Origin: Hyphomonadaceae bacterium UBA4763
Lineage (GTDB): Bacteria; Pseudomonadota; Alphaproteobacteria; Caulobacterales; Aquidulcibacteraceae
Assembly (NCBI GenBank): GCA_002403455.1
Contig: DHHV01000125.1
Span: 1-17,820, forward strand
DNA: 17,820 nt
Direction of reading: 5' to 3'
Below the pieces are notes generated by a model. The model made no database searches. It was not told the DNA's origin and saw only the letters and a list, made by a program, of their open reading frames with translations. Positions 5,879-13,652 of this stretch are shown here, piece by piece (positions within the stretch are counted from its first letter, which is position 1; every line of letters begins with the position of its first letter). The translations under genes and the position numbers were made by a program.

Positions 5879-7864
5879 ATGACGGCACGGAACGGGATTG
5901 GTGGGGCGCTCATCCTATGGCTGGCGGTGATGGCGGCGGGCTGCGATCGCGCGCCGGAGCTCGCACCGGCCAGCCCCGCAGCGCAAGTCACCGATCCCGG
6001 CCCGCAAGGCCCGCCGGAAGATCTTGCTGCGCTCGCCCGCGTTGAGCCGCTGCATTGGTGGGCGGGGTTTGCTGAACCGCGCCTGCAACTGATGGTCTAT
6101 GGCGCGAATATCGCGGCGCGCGCGGCGAGCGTTACAGGCGCAGGTGTCGCGCTGGCAGGCGTTCAGCGCACCGGCAATCCGAATTATCTGTTCCTGGATT
6201 TGGACCTTTCCCAGGCTGCGCCGGGCGTTGCGCAATTGCGTTTTGCGGGCGCCGATGGCGACGTCCTCACCCATGCTTACGAGATCAAGGCGCGCCGCGA
6301 AGGGTCAGCGCAGCGCCGCGGGTTTGATTCGAACGATGCGATTTATCTGATTACGCCGGACCGCTTCGCCAATGGCGATCCCAGTAATGACGATGTCGCC
6401 GGCTTTTTGGAGCGGGCCGATCGCGCCGCGCCGACCGGGCGCCATGGCGGCGATCTGGAAGGCGTTCGCCAGCAGGTCGATTACATCGCCGGGCTCGGCT
6501 TTACGCAGATTTGGCTCAACCCGGTGCTGGAGACCAATGAGCCGGCGATCTCTTATCACGGCTATGCGATGACCGATCTTTACCGGATCGATCCACGCAT
6601 GGGCGATTTGGCGCTCTACAAGCGGCTAAGCGCGGAGGCGAAAGCCAAAGGCGTCGGCCTGATCATGGACATGGTCGCCAACCATGTCGGCGCGCGGCAT
6701 TGGTGGATGCGCGACAAGCCAACCCCGGATTGGATCAATTTCGGCGGCGATTATGTGCAAACCAACCACGCCCATACGGTCTGGATGGATCCTTACGCGT
6801 CCGAGCGCGACCGGCGCCATTTCGCTGATGGCTGGTTCGTGCGCACCATGCCCGATCTCAACCAGCGCCAGCCATTGCTGGCGACCTATCTGATTCAAAA
6901 CGCGCTGTGGTGGATCGAGGAAGCCGATCTTTCGGGCGTGCGGATGGACACCTGGCCCTATCCGGACAAATATTTCATGGCGCAATGGGCCGAGCGCATC
7001 GCCCGCGAATATCCGAATTTCTCGGTCGTCGGCGAAGAATGGCACGTCAAGCCGGACATCGTTTCCTATTGGCAGGCCGGCAAGGCCAATCGCGACGGCT
7101 ATGACGGCAAGCTCGACGTCTTGATGGATTTTCCGCTGCAAGCGGCAATGCGCGCGGCGATGACGGAGGCGGAAAATCTCTATCGCGGCACGGGGGCCAT
7201 CAAGCTTTATGAGATTTTGGCGTCAGACCTGCTTTATCCCAATCCGATGGATTTGGTCGTGTTTGGCGACAATCACGACATGGACCGGTTGCACACGCAA
7301 TTGGGCAAGAACCCGGCGGCGACGAAAGCCGCGTTATCTTATGTCGCGCTGATCCGCGGTATCCCGCAGATCTATTACGGCACAGAGATCTTGATGGCCA
7401 ATGATCGGCCCAATGATCATGCCGATATCCGACGCGACATGCCGGGCGGGTGGGCCGGCGATGCGGTCAGCGCGTTTTCCGGCGTCGGCTTGGGCGCGGA
7501 AGAGGCGCAAATGCAGGCGGATTTACGCACGCTTTTACGCTTTCGCCAAAGCAATAGCGCCGTTCGGACCGGCAAATTGACGCATTTTGCGCCGAGCCCG
7601 CCGCCCGCCAGCGGCAATGCTGAAGCGACCGACCAGGGCGTTTATGTGTTCTTTCGCCATGACCAGGCCTCGACCGTGATGGTCGCACTGAATGTGACGG
7701 ATGAGCCCCGTCGGATCGACGTCAGCAAATATGCCGAGTTCGTCCGCCCCGGCGATCTTTTCGCAACGCCCGCCGATCCGACCAGCGCAAATCCCTTGCC
7801 CGAGACGATTTCCATCGGCCCGCGCGGCAGCCTTGTGCAGGTGTTCGCGCCGCGGGCGCCGTGA
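5879..7864 (+). CDS. Lipoprotein cyclomaltodextrinase-like GH13 enzyme
   Basis: Predicted to hydrolyse cyclomaltodextrins and linear maltodextrins. The ATG at 5879 is chosen because AGAAAGG ends 8 bases before it; the ATG at 5873 is only 2 bases from that site. Residue numbers count from 5873. A short signal peptide ends in a lipobox-like AAGC (Cys24), followed by a proline/alanine-rich linker. Residues about 55-140 match the N-terminal beta-domain of cyclomaltodextrinases (LHWWAGFAEPRLQLMVYG). The barrel has YLITPDRFANGDPSND and the regions DMVANH (266-271), GVRMDTW (nucleophile D359), VVGEEWH (acid/base E388) and FGDNHD (D469). A C-terminal beta-domain follows. Asp directly after Cys24 is an inner-membrane retention signal in enterobacteria; whether this holds here is unknown. 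The receptor gene follows 189 bases downstream. Confidence 0.93.
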   Translation: MTARNGIGGALILWLAVMAAGCDRAPELAPASPAAQVTDPGPQGPPEDLAALARVEPLHWWAGFAEPRLQLMVYGANIAARAASVTGAGVALAGVQRTGNPNYLFLDLDLSQAAPGVAQLRFAGADGDVLTHAYEIKARREGSAQRRGFDSNDAIYLITPDRFANGDPSNDDVAGFLERADRAAPTGRHGGDLEGVRQQVDYIAGLGFTQIWLNPVLETNEPAISYHGYAMTDLYRIDPRMGDLALYKRLSAEAKAKGVGLIMDMVANHVGARHWWMRDKPTPDWINFGGDYVQTNHAHTVWMDPYASERDRRHFADGWFVRTMPDLNQRQPLLATYLIQNALWWIEEADLSGVRMDTWPYPDKYFMAQWAERIAREYPNFSVVGEEWHVKPDIVSYWQAGKANRDGYDGKLDVLMDFPLQAAMRAAMTEAENLYRGTGAIKLYEILASDLLYPNPMDLVVFGDNHDMDRLHTQLGKNPAATKAALSYVALIRGIPQIYYGTEILMANDRPNDHADIRRDMPGGWAGDAVSAFSGVGLGAEEAQMQADLRTLLRFRQSNSAVRTGKLTHFAPSPPPASGNAEATDQGVYVFFRHDQASTVMVALNVTDEPRRIDVSKYAEFVRPGDLFATPADPTSANPLPETISIGPRGSLVQVFAPRAP

Positions 7865-7869
7865 GTCGC

Positions 7870-7891
7870 GCGCCAATCCGAGGATCGGCGC
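7870..7891 (+). other. Hairpin just after the cyclomaltodextrinase stop
   Basis: GCGCC-A-ATC, loop CGAG, GAT-C-GGCGC forms eight base pairs with one A-C mismatch, starting 6 bases after the stop codon. No T-run follows, so it is not a clear intrinsic terminator. It could protect the 3' end or act with Rho. Confidence 0.35.
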
Positions 7892-7896
7892 TGTGT

Positions 7897-7908
7897 TGTA
7901 AAACTACA
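7897..7908. promoter_or_regulatory. Operator-like palindrome upstream of the receptor gene
   Basis: TGTA-AAAC-TACA is a perfect short inverted repeat about 150 bases upstream of the receptor start. The same word GTTGTA...TAC, with different spacing, lies between the two GH13 genes. It could bind a regulator of the sugar cassette. No regulator gene is in the window, so this is a guess from symmetry and recurrence. Confidence 0.25.
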
Positions 7909-7971
7909 TCGTTCGATCAGAATGTGCGCGCGCCAGAAGTTTTCCGTTGAGCGGGGCTTGCGTTCGTCAAT

Positions 7972-8041
7972 TCTCGGTCACAATGTCGCATCTGATCGAG
8001 AGTCCTGGATCACAGGACCCGTTATCAGCGCATTCCGCGCT
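7972..8041 (+). promoter_or_regulatory. Three tandem hairpins, likely 5' leader of the TonB receptor mRNA
   Basis: Hairpin 1: TCTCGGTC (7972-7979) pairs with GATCGAGA (7994-8001), eight pairs including one G-U, loop 14. Hairpin 2: GTCCTG (8002-8007) pairs with CAGGAC (8013-8018), loop 5, directly abutting hairpin 1. Hairpin 3: AGCGC (8027-8031) pairs with GCGCT (8037-8041), loop 5. The ribosome-binding candidate GGGACG (8043-8048) follows at once, then the GTG at 8054. This supports a non-coding leader rather than an N-terminal extension of the protein. Confidence 0.45.
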
Positions 8042-8053
8042 CGGGACGATGAC

Positions 8054-10972
8054 GTGCAAACAACCAAATCGCTATTGATGACTCATGTCTTTTCGGGATC
8101 GTTGCTGATCGGCGGCTGCCTGTTCTTGGCCAGCGCGCCGGCCTTCGCGCAAGAGACGGTGTCGACCGCGCCGATCTTGATCCCGCAGCAGACCGATCAG
8201 GCCGGCGGCGCCGAAGACGATGACGAGAAAGAACGCCGCGAAGAAGAAGTCGTGGTGACGGGCTTTCGCGCCGCGATTGAAGACGCCATCGCCAACAAGC
8301 GCAACGCCGACACGATCATCGAATCGATTTCGGCTGAAGACATCGGCCGCTTGCCGGACGTGTCGATCGCCGAAGCCATTGGCCGCTTGCCGGGCATCGC
8401 GACGCAGCGCACCAATGGCCAGGCGAGCGCGATTAACATTCGCGGCCTGACGCAGAACCTGAACCTTGCGACCTTGAACGGGCGCGAACAGGTCAGCTTC
8501 AACGGCGACCGCTCGATCGAGTTCGAAACCTATCCGTCGGAATTGATCTCCGGCGCTGACATTTACAAATCGCCGAAAGCCTCGCTGATCGAGGGCGGCA
8601 TCGGCGGCACGATCGAGTTGAAAACCATCCGCCCGCTCAATCGCGAAGGCCACACGTTCAACTTCAACGTTCGCGGCAGCTATAATGATCGCGCCGGGCA
8701 AATCTTCGACGCCGATCCGCTCGGCTATCGCGTCAGCGGCTCCTATATCGGCGAGCTGGTCGATGAGCGCGTTGGATTGGTGCTCGGCTACGCGCGCCTC
8801 GTGCAGCCGGACGTGTCGGTCCGCTTCGTCGGCTTTGACTTTGCCGGCGCGTCGCAAGACTTCAATGGCGATGGCGTCAATGACAATCCGAGCTTCGGCT
8901 TTGAGGTCGAAGAGCAGGGCGGCACCGATGTCCGCGACACGATCAACGGGACCTTGCAATTTCGGGTGACCGAGCGGCTCGATATTTCGATCGACGCCTT
9001 TGCGTCGCGCTTTGAATCGCCCAGCTTTGGCCGCGGCATTCGCGTGATCGGCACGCAGGAAGTCAATGGCGGCAACACCACGGTCGCCAATCCGGTTGTG
9101 TTGGGCCAAGCTTTGGTCGGCGGTCTCTTTACGCGGAACGTCCCGGCGCCAACGCTTCCGGGCGGCGGCTTTGGCCTGACCTTCCAGAATATCAACGACA
9201 ACCAAGACGATCTTGATCGGAACTTGACGGTCGGCACGAATGTCAAATGGACCGGCGATCGGCTCGAACTGCGCGGCGATTTCACCTTTTCGATCGGCGA
9301 CAGCTTCTTCGCCAATGAAGTCTCTAATATTTTGCCGATTGTCAGCCTGACCGGCGGCGTGCCGGGCATTTCGAACAATCTTCCCAACACCCCGGTGATC
9401 GCCTCCAACCAGCAAGTGTTCATCCAGCTGGATGGCGCAAACCTGCCGACGATCAATTTCACCGACGATTTCACCGATTTCTCGGTGCAGCGTTTGTCGA
9501 ATTTCGGCTTGTTCCCGTTTGACAACGAAGAGCGCCTGTTCGCGTTCTCGGGCGATGGTAAATATCAGCTTGGCGGGTTCTTTGACTCGATCGAAGTCGG
9601 TTTCCGTTATTCGGACCGGCGCGCCGAGCAATTCCGCGTCTCCGCGCAATTTGGCTTTGGTAACGACGCCGGCTTCTTCCAATTCGCGGGTCAGCCTTTC
9701 ACGCCGATCGCTTTGAATGACAGCAATTCGTCAGTCGAGTGTTTCTCCGGCAAGTTCGCCGATAACGGCTTCCCCTGCTTCCTGGTGATCGAAGACCCGG
9801 TGGCGTTGGCCGTCGCGAATGGCGTCAGCGTGACATTGGACCAAAGCGCTGGGTTCACCCGCTCGGATAGCTTCACGGTCGATGAGCGCGTCATCGCCGG
9901 TTACATCCAAGCCAATATCGATAGCCAATTGTTCGGGCTGCCGCTGACTGGCAATATCGGCGTGCGGATCATCAATACCGACCAGCAATCAATCAACCAA
10001 TTGACACTGGAAAATAACCCGGCGGCCGACCAGGTTGGCATCAACTTCACCAATTTCCTGCCGTCGTTGAACTTGATCTTGGCGTTGACCGACAATGATC
10101 AATTGCGCTTTGGCGCGTCGCGGGCGTTGTCGCGTCCGACGATTTTCGGCCTCGGCGGCAATGTCAACGTATCGGTTGTGCCGATCAATACGGGTGGCGT
10201 CCCAGGGTTCGGCCTCGCCGGCGGCGGCGGCAATCCAGGCTTGCAGCCCTTCCTCGCCAACCAGGGCGATATTTCCTACGAGCATTATTTCGAGGACGGC
10301 GGCATCTTCACGGTCGCATTTTTCTTCAAGAACCTGCAGTCGTTCATCACCAATGTGAACAACACGGCCTTCGACTTCGAAGCCGCCGGCCTGTTGCCTT
10401 TGGTCGAGCAAGACCCGAACTTTCCGCAAGTCCAAAGCTTTATCGGCACGTTCGGCGGCTCGGACAATGCCGAGGGCGGCCGCATTTGGGGCTTTGAGAC
10501 GGCGATCACCAAGCAGTTCAACTTCCTGCCGGGCTTCTGGAAGAATTTCGGCGTGACGGCGAGCTATGCGTTCACCCAATCCTCGGTGACGTTTGATGCG
10601 GGCAATTCCGGCGTAACCATCACCGCGCCGCTGCCAGGTCTGTCGACCCATGTCATCAACCCGACGCTTTATTACGAGCAAGGCGGGTTCTCGAACCGGA
10701 TCAGCGCCACCTACCGGTCCTTGTTCGTGTCGCCGCAAGTGGGCTTGAACCAGCAATTGCCGGGCACGGATGAAGAGCTGACCTTGTCCTATCAGGCGTC
10801 CTATCAATTCTCGGACAAAGGGCCGTTGAAAGGGCTGACCTTGCTGTTCCAGGCCAACAACATCACCGATGAGCCGGTGGCGACGTTCTTCGACAGCGAT
10901 GTCGGCAACCAGACCGGCACGGTGCAATTCTTTGGCCGCCAATTCTTCTTTGGCGCCAGCTACACCTTCTAA
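8054..10972 (+). CDS. TonB-dependent outer-membrane receptor, probably for maltodextrins
   Basis: An outer-membrane beta-barrel that imports large substrates using energy from TonB-ExbBD. From the GTG at 8054 it has 972 residues. The frame is open back to 7922, but the signal peptide (KSLLMTH, hydrophobic run, then AFA|QE at residue 32) shows the start must lie at 8054, or at ATG 8078. After an acidic linker comes the TonB box EEVVVTGF (about residues 64-71). The plug contains SAEDIGRLPDVSIAEAIGRLPG and INIRGL, typical of the Xanthomonas/Caulobacter receptor group. A long barrel ends in FFFGASYTF, with the expected terminal phenylalanine. An extracellular segment has a calcium-loop-like DFNGDGVND. 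The two GH13 enzymes next door suggest a MalA-like role; the substrate is inferred from context only. No domain is missing, and the gene ends at a strong terminator. Confidence 0.93.
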   Translation: MQTTKSLLMTHVFSGSLLIGGCLFLASAPAFAQETVSTAPILIPQQTDQAGGAEDDDEKERREEEVVVTGFRAAIEDAIANKRNADTIIESISAEDIGRLPDVSIAEAIGRLPGIATQRTNGQASAINIRGLTQNLNLATLNGREQVSFNGDRSIEFETYPSELISGADIYKSPKASLIEGGIGGTIELKTIRPLNREGHTFNFNVRGSYNDRAGQIFDADPLGYRVSGSYIGELVDERVGLVLGYARLVQPDVSVRFVGFDFAGASQDFNGDGVNDNPSFGFEVEEQGGTDVRDTINGTLQFRVTERLDISIDAFASRFESPSFGRGIRVIGTQEVNGGNTTVANPVVLGQALVGGLFTRNVPAPTLPGGGFGLTFQNINDNQDDLDRNLTVGTNVKWTGDRLELRGDFTFSIGDSFFANEVSNILPIVSLTGGVPGISNNLPNTPVIASNQQVFIQLDGANLPTINFTDDFTDFSVQRLSNFGLFPFDNEERLFAFSGDGKYQLGGFFDSIEVGFRYSDRRAEQFRVSAQFGFGNDAGFFQFAGQPFTPIALNDSNSSVECFSGKFADNGFPCFLVIEDPVALAVANGVSVTLDQSAGFTRSDSFTVDERVIAGYIQANIDSQLFGLPLTGNIGVRIINTDQQSINQLTLENNPAADQVGINFTNFLPSLNLILALTDNDQLRFGASRALSRPTIFGLGGNVNVSVVPINTGGVPGFGLAGGGGNPGLQPFLANQGDISYEHYFEDGGIFTVAFFFKNLQSFITNVNNTAFDFEAAGLLPLVEQDPNFPQVQSFIGTFGGSDNAEGGRIWGFETAITKQFNFLPGFWKNFGVTASYAFTQSSVTFDAGNSGVTITAPLPGLSTHVINPTLYYEQGGFSNRISATYRSLFVSPQVGLNQQLPGTDEELTLSYQASYQFSDKGPLKGLTLLFQANNITDEPVATFFDSDVGNQTGTVQFFGRQFFFGASYTF

Positions 10973-11000
10973 GCGCGACGCATCTCCTCCGATCCTCACC

Positions 11001-11032
11001 CCGCGCGGAGAGCCATCTCCGCGCGGTTTTTT
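11001..11032 (+). terminator. Intrinsic terminator of the TonB receptor gene
   Basis: A perfect 10-bp stem, CCGCGCGGAG and CTCCGCGCGG, with loop AGCCAT is followed by six T. It begins 28 bases after the receptor stop and separates the sugar cassette from pheT. Confidence 0.92.
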
Positions 11033-11119
11033 ATGCGCCAAACACCGCGAGAAGGCTTGACCTCGGCGGCGGCGCTGCGCAGCAAGGCGCGCTGTTGATT
11101 GGCATTTTTGGCGAGTTCC

Positions 11120-13516
11120 ATGAAATTCACCCGGGCTTGGCTGGCGAGGCATTTGGCGACCGATCTTGATTTTGCCGGCTTGGCCGAGGCGATGACCATG
11201 GCTGGGTTGGAGGTGGAGGACGTCCACGATCCGGGCGCGGCGCTGGCGGCGTTCTCGGTCGCCAAAATCATCGAGGCGGGGCCGCATCCCAATGCCGACA
11301 AATTGCGGGTCTGCCAGGTCGACACCAAAGACGGCCGCAAAGAGATCGTCTGCGGCGCGCCCAATGCGCGGACAGGCCTTACGACCATTTACGCCCCGAT
11401 CGGCGCCAAAGTGCCGGCCTCGGGCATTGTGTTGGAAGCGCGCCCGGTGCGTGGCGTCGTTTCCAACGGCATGTTGTGTTCGGGCGCCGAATTGGGCGTC
11501 GATACAGAGTCCGAGGGCATTTTGGAGCTTGCGCCGACATTGGCGGTCGGCGCGCCGGCCGCCGCGGCGCTCGGCGTTGATGATCCGGTCATCGATTTTG
11601 AAGTCACCCCTAACCGACCCGATTGGCTTGGCGTTGTCGGCATTGCCCGCGACCTCGCCGCCTGTGGGGCGGGGCGGTTCATCGAGACGGCGATAGCGCC
11701 CGTGCCCGGCGCATTCGCTTGCCCTGTGCAAATTCGCCTGGAGGCGCCCGAGGCCTGCCCGATTTTCGCCGGCCGCTTGATCCGTGGCGTCCGCAATGGG
11801 CCGAGCCCGGCCTGGCTGCAGCTCTTGCTGCGGGCGGTCGGGATCACGCCGCGCAGCGCGTTGGTCGATATCACCAATTTCCTGTGCCTTGACCGGGCGC
11901 GGCCCTTGCATGTCTATGACGCCGCCAAATTGTCCGGCCCGATCATCGCGCGGTTGGGGCGGGCGGGGGAAAGCCTCGCCGCGCTCGACAACAAGACCTA
12001 TGCGGTGGATGAGACCCATTGCGTGATCGCCGACCGCAACGGCGTTTTAGGCCTAGGCGGGGTGATCGGCGGCGCGGCGAGCGGCGTCAGCGCCGAGACG
12101 ACCGACGTTTTCCTTGAATGCGCCTGGTTTGATCCCAAGCGGATCGCCCGCACCGGCCGCGCCTTGGGGATCGCCTCGGACGCCCAATATCGCTTTGCGC
12201 GCGGGGTAGACCCCGGCTTTATCCGCGAAGGGATTGAGCTTGCCACGCAGATGATTTTGGATCTGTGCGGGGGGACGCCGTCAAACTTGCGGATCGCCGG
12301 CAAAGCGCCGCCGCCGCCTGCGGCAATCGCTTATGCGCCGACGCGTCTTGTGAAATTGGCGGGGATCGAGATGCCGGAGCCGCGTCAGAAGGCGATTTTG
12401 ACCGCTTTGGGGTGCCGTGTTGCCAGCGCCCGGGCGCGGCCCTGGCGGGTGACCCCGCCAACCTGGCGCGGCGATATGGAGGGCGCGGCCGACGTCGTTG
12501 AGGAATTGGCGCGCGTCTATGGTTATGACAAGCTGAACCCCGCCTCGCTGCAGCGCCCCAAAGGCCGGGTGCGGCCAGTGCTGACGACGACGCAAATCCG
12601 GGCCGGACTGGCGCGGCGGTTTTTGGCGGCGCAAGGCTATCGCGAGGCGATCACCTGGTCGTTTTGCGCGCGGGCTGATGCGGTTGCGTTTGGCGGCGGC
12701 GCAGACCAACTCATGCTCGCCAACCCGATCGTCTCGGAGCTCGATTGCATGCGGCCATCGGCCTTGCCGGGGCTGTTGAAAGCCGCGCAAAAGAATGTCG
12801 ATCGCGGTTTTGCCGATATTGCCTTGTTCGAGATCGGCCCGATTTATCGCAGCGACGCGCCCGATGGGCAGAGCCTCGTCGCCGCCGGCGTGCGCCATTC
12901 CGCGCCGCAGCGGCATTGGCGCGCGGATGCGGCCAACCCGGTCGACGGCTTTGACCTGAAAGGCGAGATCGAGCGCGCGCTCGAGGCGCTGGGTGCGCCG
13001 GTCGATCGGTTGCAATTGCTGGAGCCCGCTTTTGCTTGGCAACATCCGGGGCGCAGCGCCACCTTGCGCTTGGGGCCGAAGACTATTCTCGCCGCCTTTG
13101 GCGAGGTGCATCCGCGCATCTTGCGGCAATTGGACGTCAAGGGACCGATGCTCGGCTTTGAGCTGTGGATCGAGAATTTGCCGACGCAAAAAGCCAAGCA
13201 AAGCCCGGCGCGCCCTGCGCTCGATGCGCCCGATCTCATGCCCCTGACGCGCGATTTTGCCTTCATCGTCGATGAAGCGATCTCGGCGCAGGACATTGTC
13301 CGCGCCGTGCGGGGCGTCGAAAAAGCGTTGATCGCTGACATTGCGGTCTTTGACCTTTATCGGGGCGCAGGGGTGCCGGAGGGCAAGAAATCCGTTGCGA
13401 TCGAGGTAACGCTGCAACCGCGCGAGCGCTCGCTGACCGATGATGAATTGGCGCAATTCATGGCGAAAGTGGCCGGCGCGGTCGCCAAGGCAACGGGCGC
13501 GGTTTTGCGCAATTAA
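11120..13516 (+). CDS. pheT: Phenylalanine-tRNA ligase beta subunit
   Basis: The beta chain of the (alpha-beta)2 enzyme that charges tRNA-Phe; it carries tRNA binding and editing, while the alpha chain holds the main catalytic site. The ATG at 11120 gives MKFTRAWLARHL, the usual family start, and 798 residues, the normal length. In order it has the EMAP-type tRNA-binding domain (about 45-143, with PHPNADKLRVCQVD), a block with TPNRPDWLGVVGIARDLA, the B3/B4 editing domain (LVDITNFLCLD...PLHVYD), the B5 domain (WRGDMEGAADVVEELARVYGYDK), the catalytic-like core (IALFEIGPIYR) and the C-terminal ferredoxin-fold anticodon-binding domain (PLTRDFAFIVDE to the end). pheS, normally directly upstream, is absent; the previous gene is the receptor, behind a terminator. 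An upstream in-frame start at 11099 is less likely. No clear promoter is visible in the 87-base gap. Confidence 0.97.
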   Translation: MKFTRAWLARHLATDLDFAGLAEAMTMAGLEVEDVHDPGAALAAFSVAKIIEAGPHPNADKLRVCQVDTKDGRKEIVCGAPNARTGLTTIYAPIGAKVPASGIVLEARPVRGVVSNGMLCSGAELGVDTESEGILELAPTLAVGAPAAAALGVDDPVIDFEVTPNRPDWLGVVGIARDLAACGAGRFIETAIAPVPGAFACPVQIRLEAPEACPIFAGRLIRGVRNGPSPAWLQLLLRAVGITPRSALVDITNFLCLDRARPLHVYDAAKLSGPIIARLGRAGESLAALDNKTYAVDETHCVIADRNGVLGLGGVIGGAASGVSAETTDVFLECAWFDPKRIARTGRALGIASDAQYRFARGVDPGFIREGIELATQMILDLCGGTPSNLRIAGKAPPPPAAIAYAPTRLVKLAGIEMPEPRQKAILTALGCRVASARARPWRVTPPTWRGDMEGAADVVEELARVYGYDKLNPASLQRPKGRVRPVLTTTQIRAGLARRFLAAQGYREAITWSFCARADAVAFGGGADQLMLANPIVSELDCMRPSALPGLLKAAQKNVDRGFADIALFEIGPIYRSDAPDGQSLVAAGVRHSAPQRHWRADAANPVDGFDLKGEIERALEALGAPVDRLQLLEPAFAWQHPGRSATLRLGPKTILAAFGEVHPRILRQLDVKGPMLGFELWIENLPTQKAKQSPARPALDAPDLMPLTRDFAFIVDEAISAQDIVRAVRGVEKALIADIAVFDLYRGAGVPEGKKSVAIEVTLQPRERSLTDDELAQFMAKVAGAVAKATGAVLRN

Positions 13517-13560
13517 CCTTAGCGGCGCGCACGCATAGCGGGATTGACGCACAAACTATC

Positions 13561-13587
13561 GTAAATCGCTGATTTACCGCGATTTTT
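13561..13587 (+). promoter_or_regulatory. Overlapping inverted repeats between pheT and the secreted-protein gene
   Basis: GTAAATC-GCT-GATTTAC (13561-13577) is a perfect 7-bp palindrome with a 3-base spacer. It overlaps a second inverted repeat, AAATCGC (13563-13569) with GCGATTT (13579-13585), which runs into five T. The two folds exclude each other. The second could be a weak pheT terminator. The first could be an operator, since TTGACG (13544-13549) just upstream resembles a -35 box, though the -10 match is poor. Both roles are inferred. Confidence 0.35.
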
Positions 13588-13652
13588 AACAAGGTTTTAT
13601 CTGCGCTCGCGTAATTCCTGCGGCGTCCGAAGACGGCACCCAGGAGTTTAGA

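Noticed and set aside
7922..8053. N-terminal extension of the TonB receptor from the ATG at 7922
   Set aside because: It would bury the signal peptide about 50 residues inside the protein, and the region folds into three hairpins typical of a leader.
8072..9682. 536-codon open frame on the minus strand inside the receptor gene
   Set aside because: It is antisense to a clear TonB-dependent receptor and has low-complexity Ala/Asp/Arg composition with no motif.
9989..12019. 676-codon open frame on the minus strand across the receptor end and pheT
   Set aside because: It runs antisense through two well-identified genes and the terminator, has the arginine/glycine-rich composition of a GC-rich shadow frame, and shows no domain.
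12281..13552. 423-codon open frame on the minus strand across the second half of pheT
   Set aside because: It is antisense to the conserved B5 and anticodon-binding domains and has no recognisable protein features.
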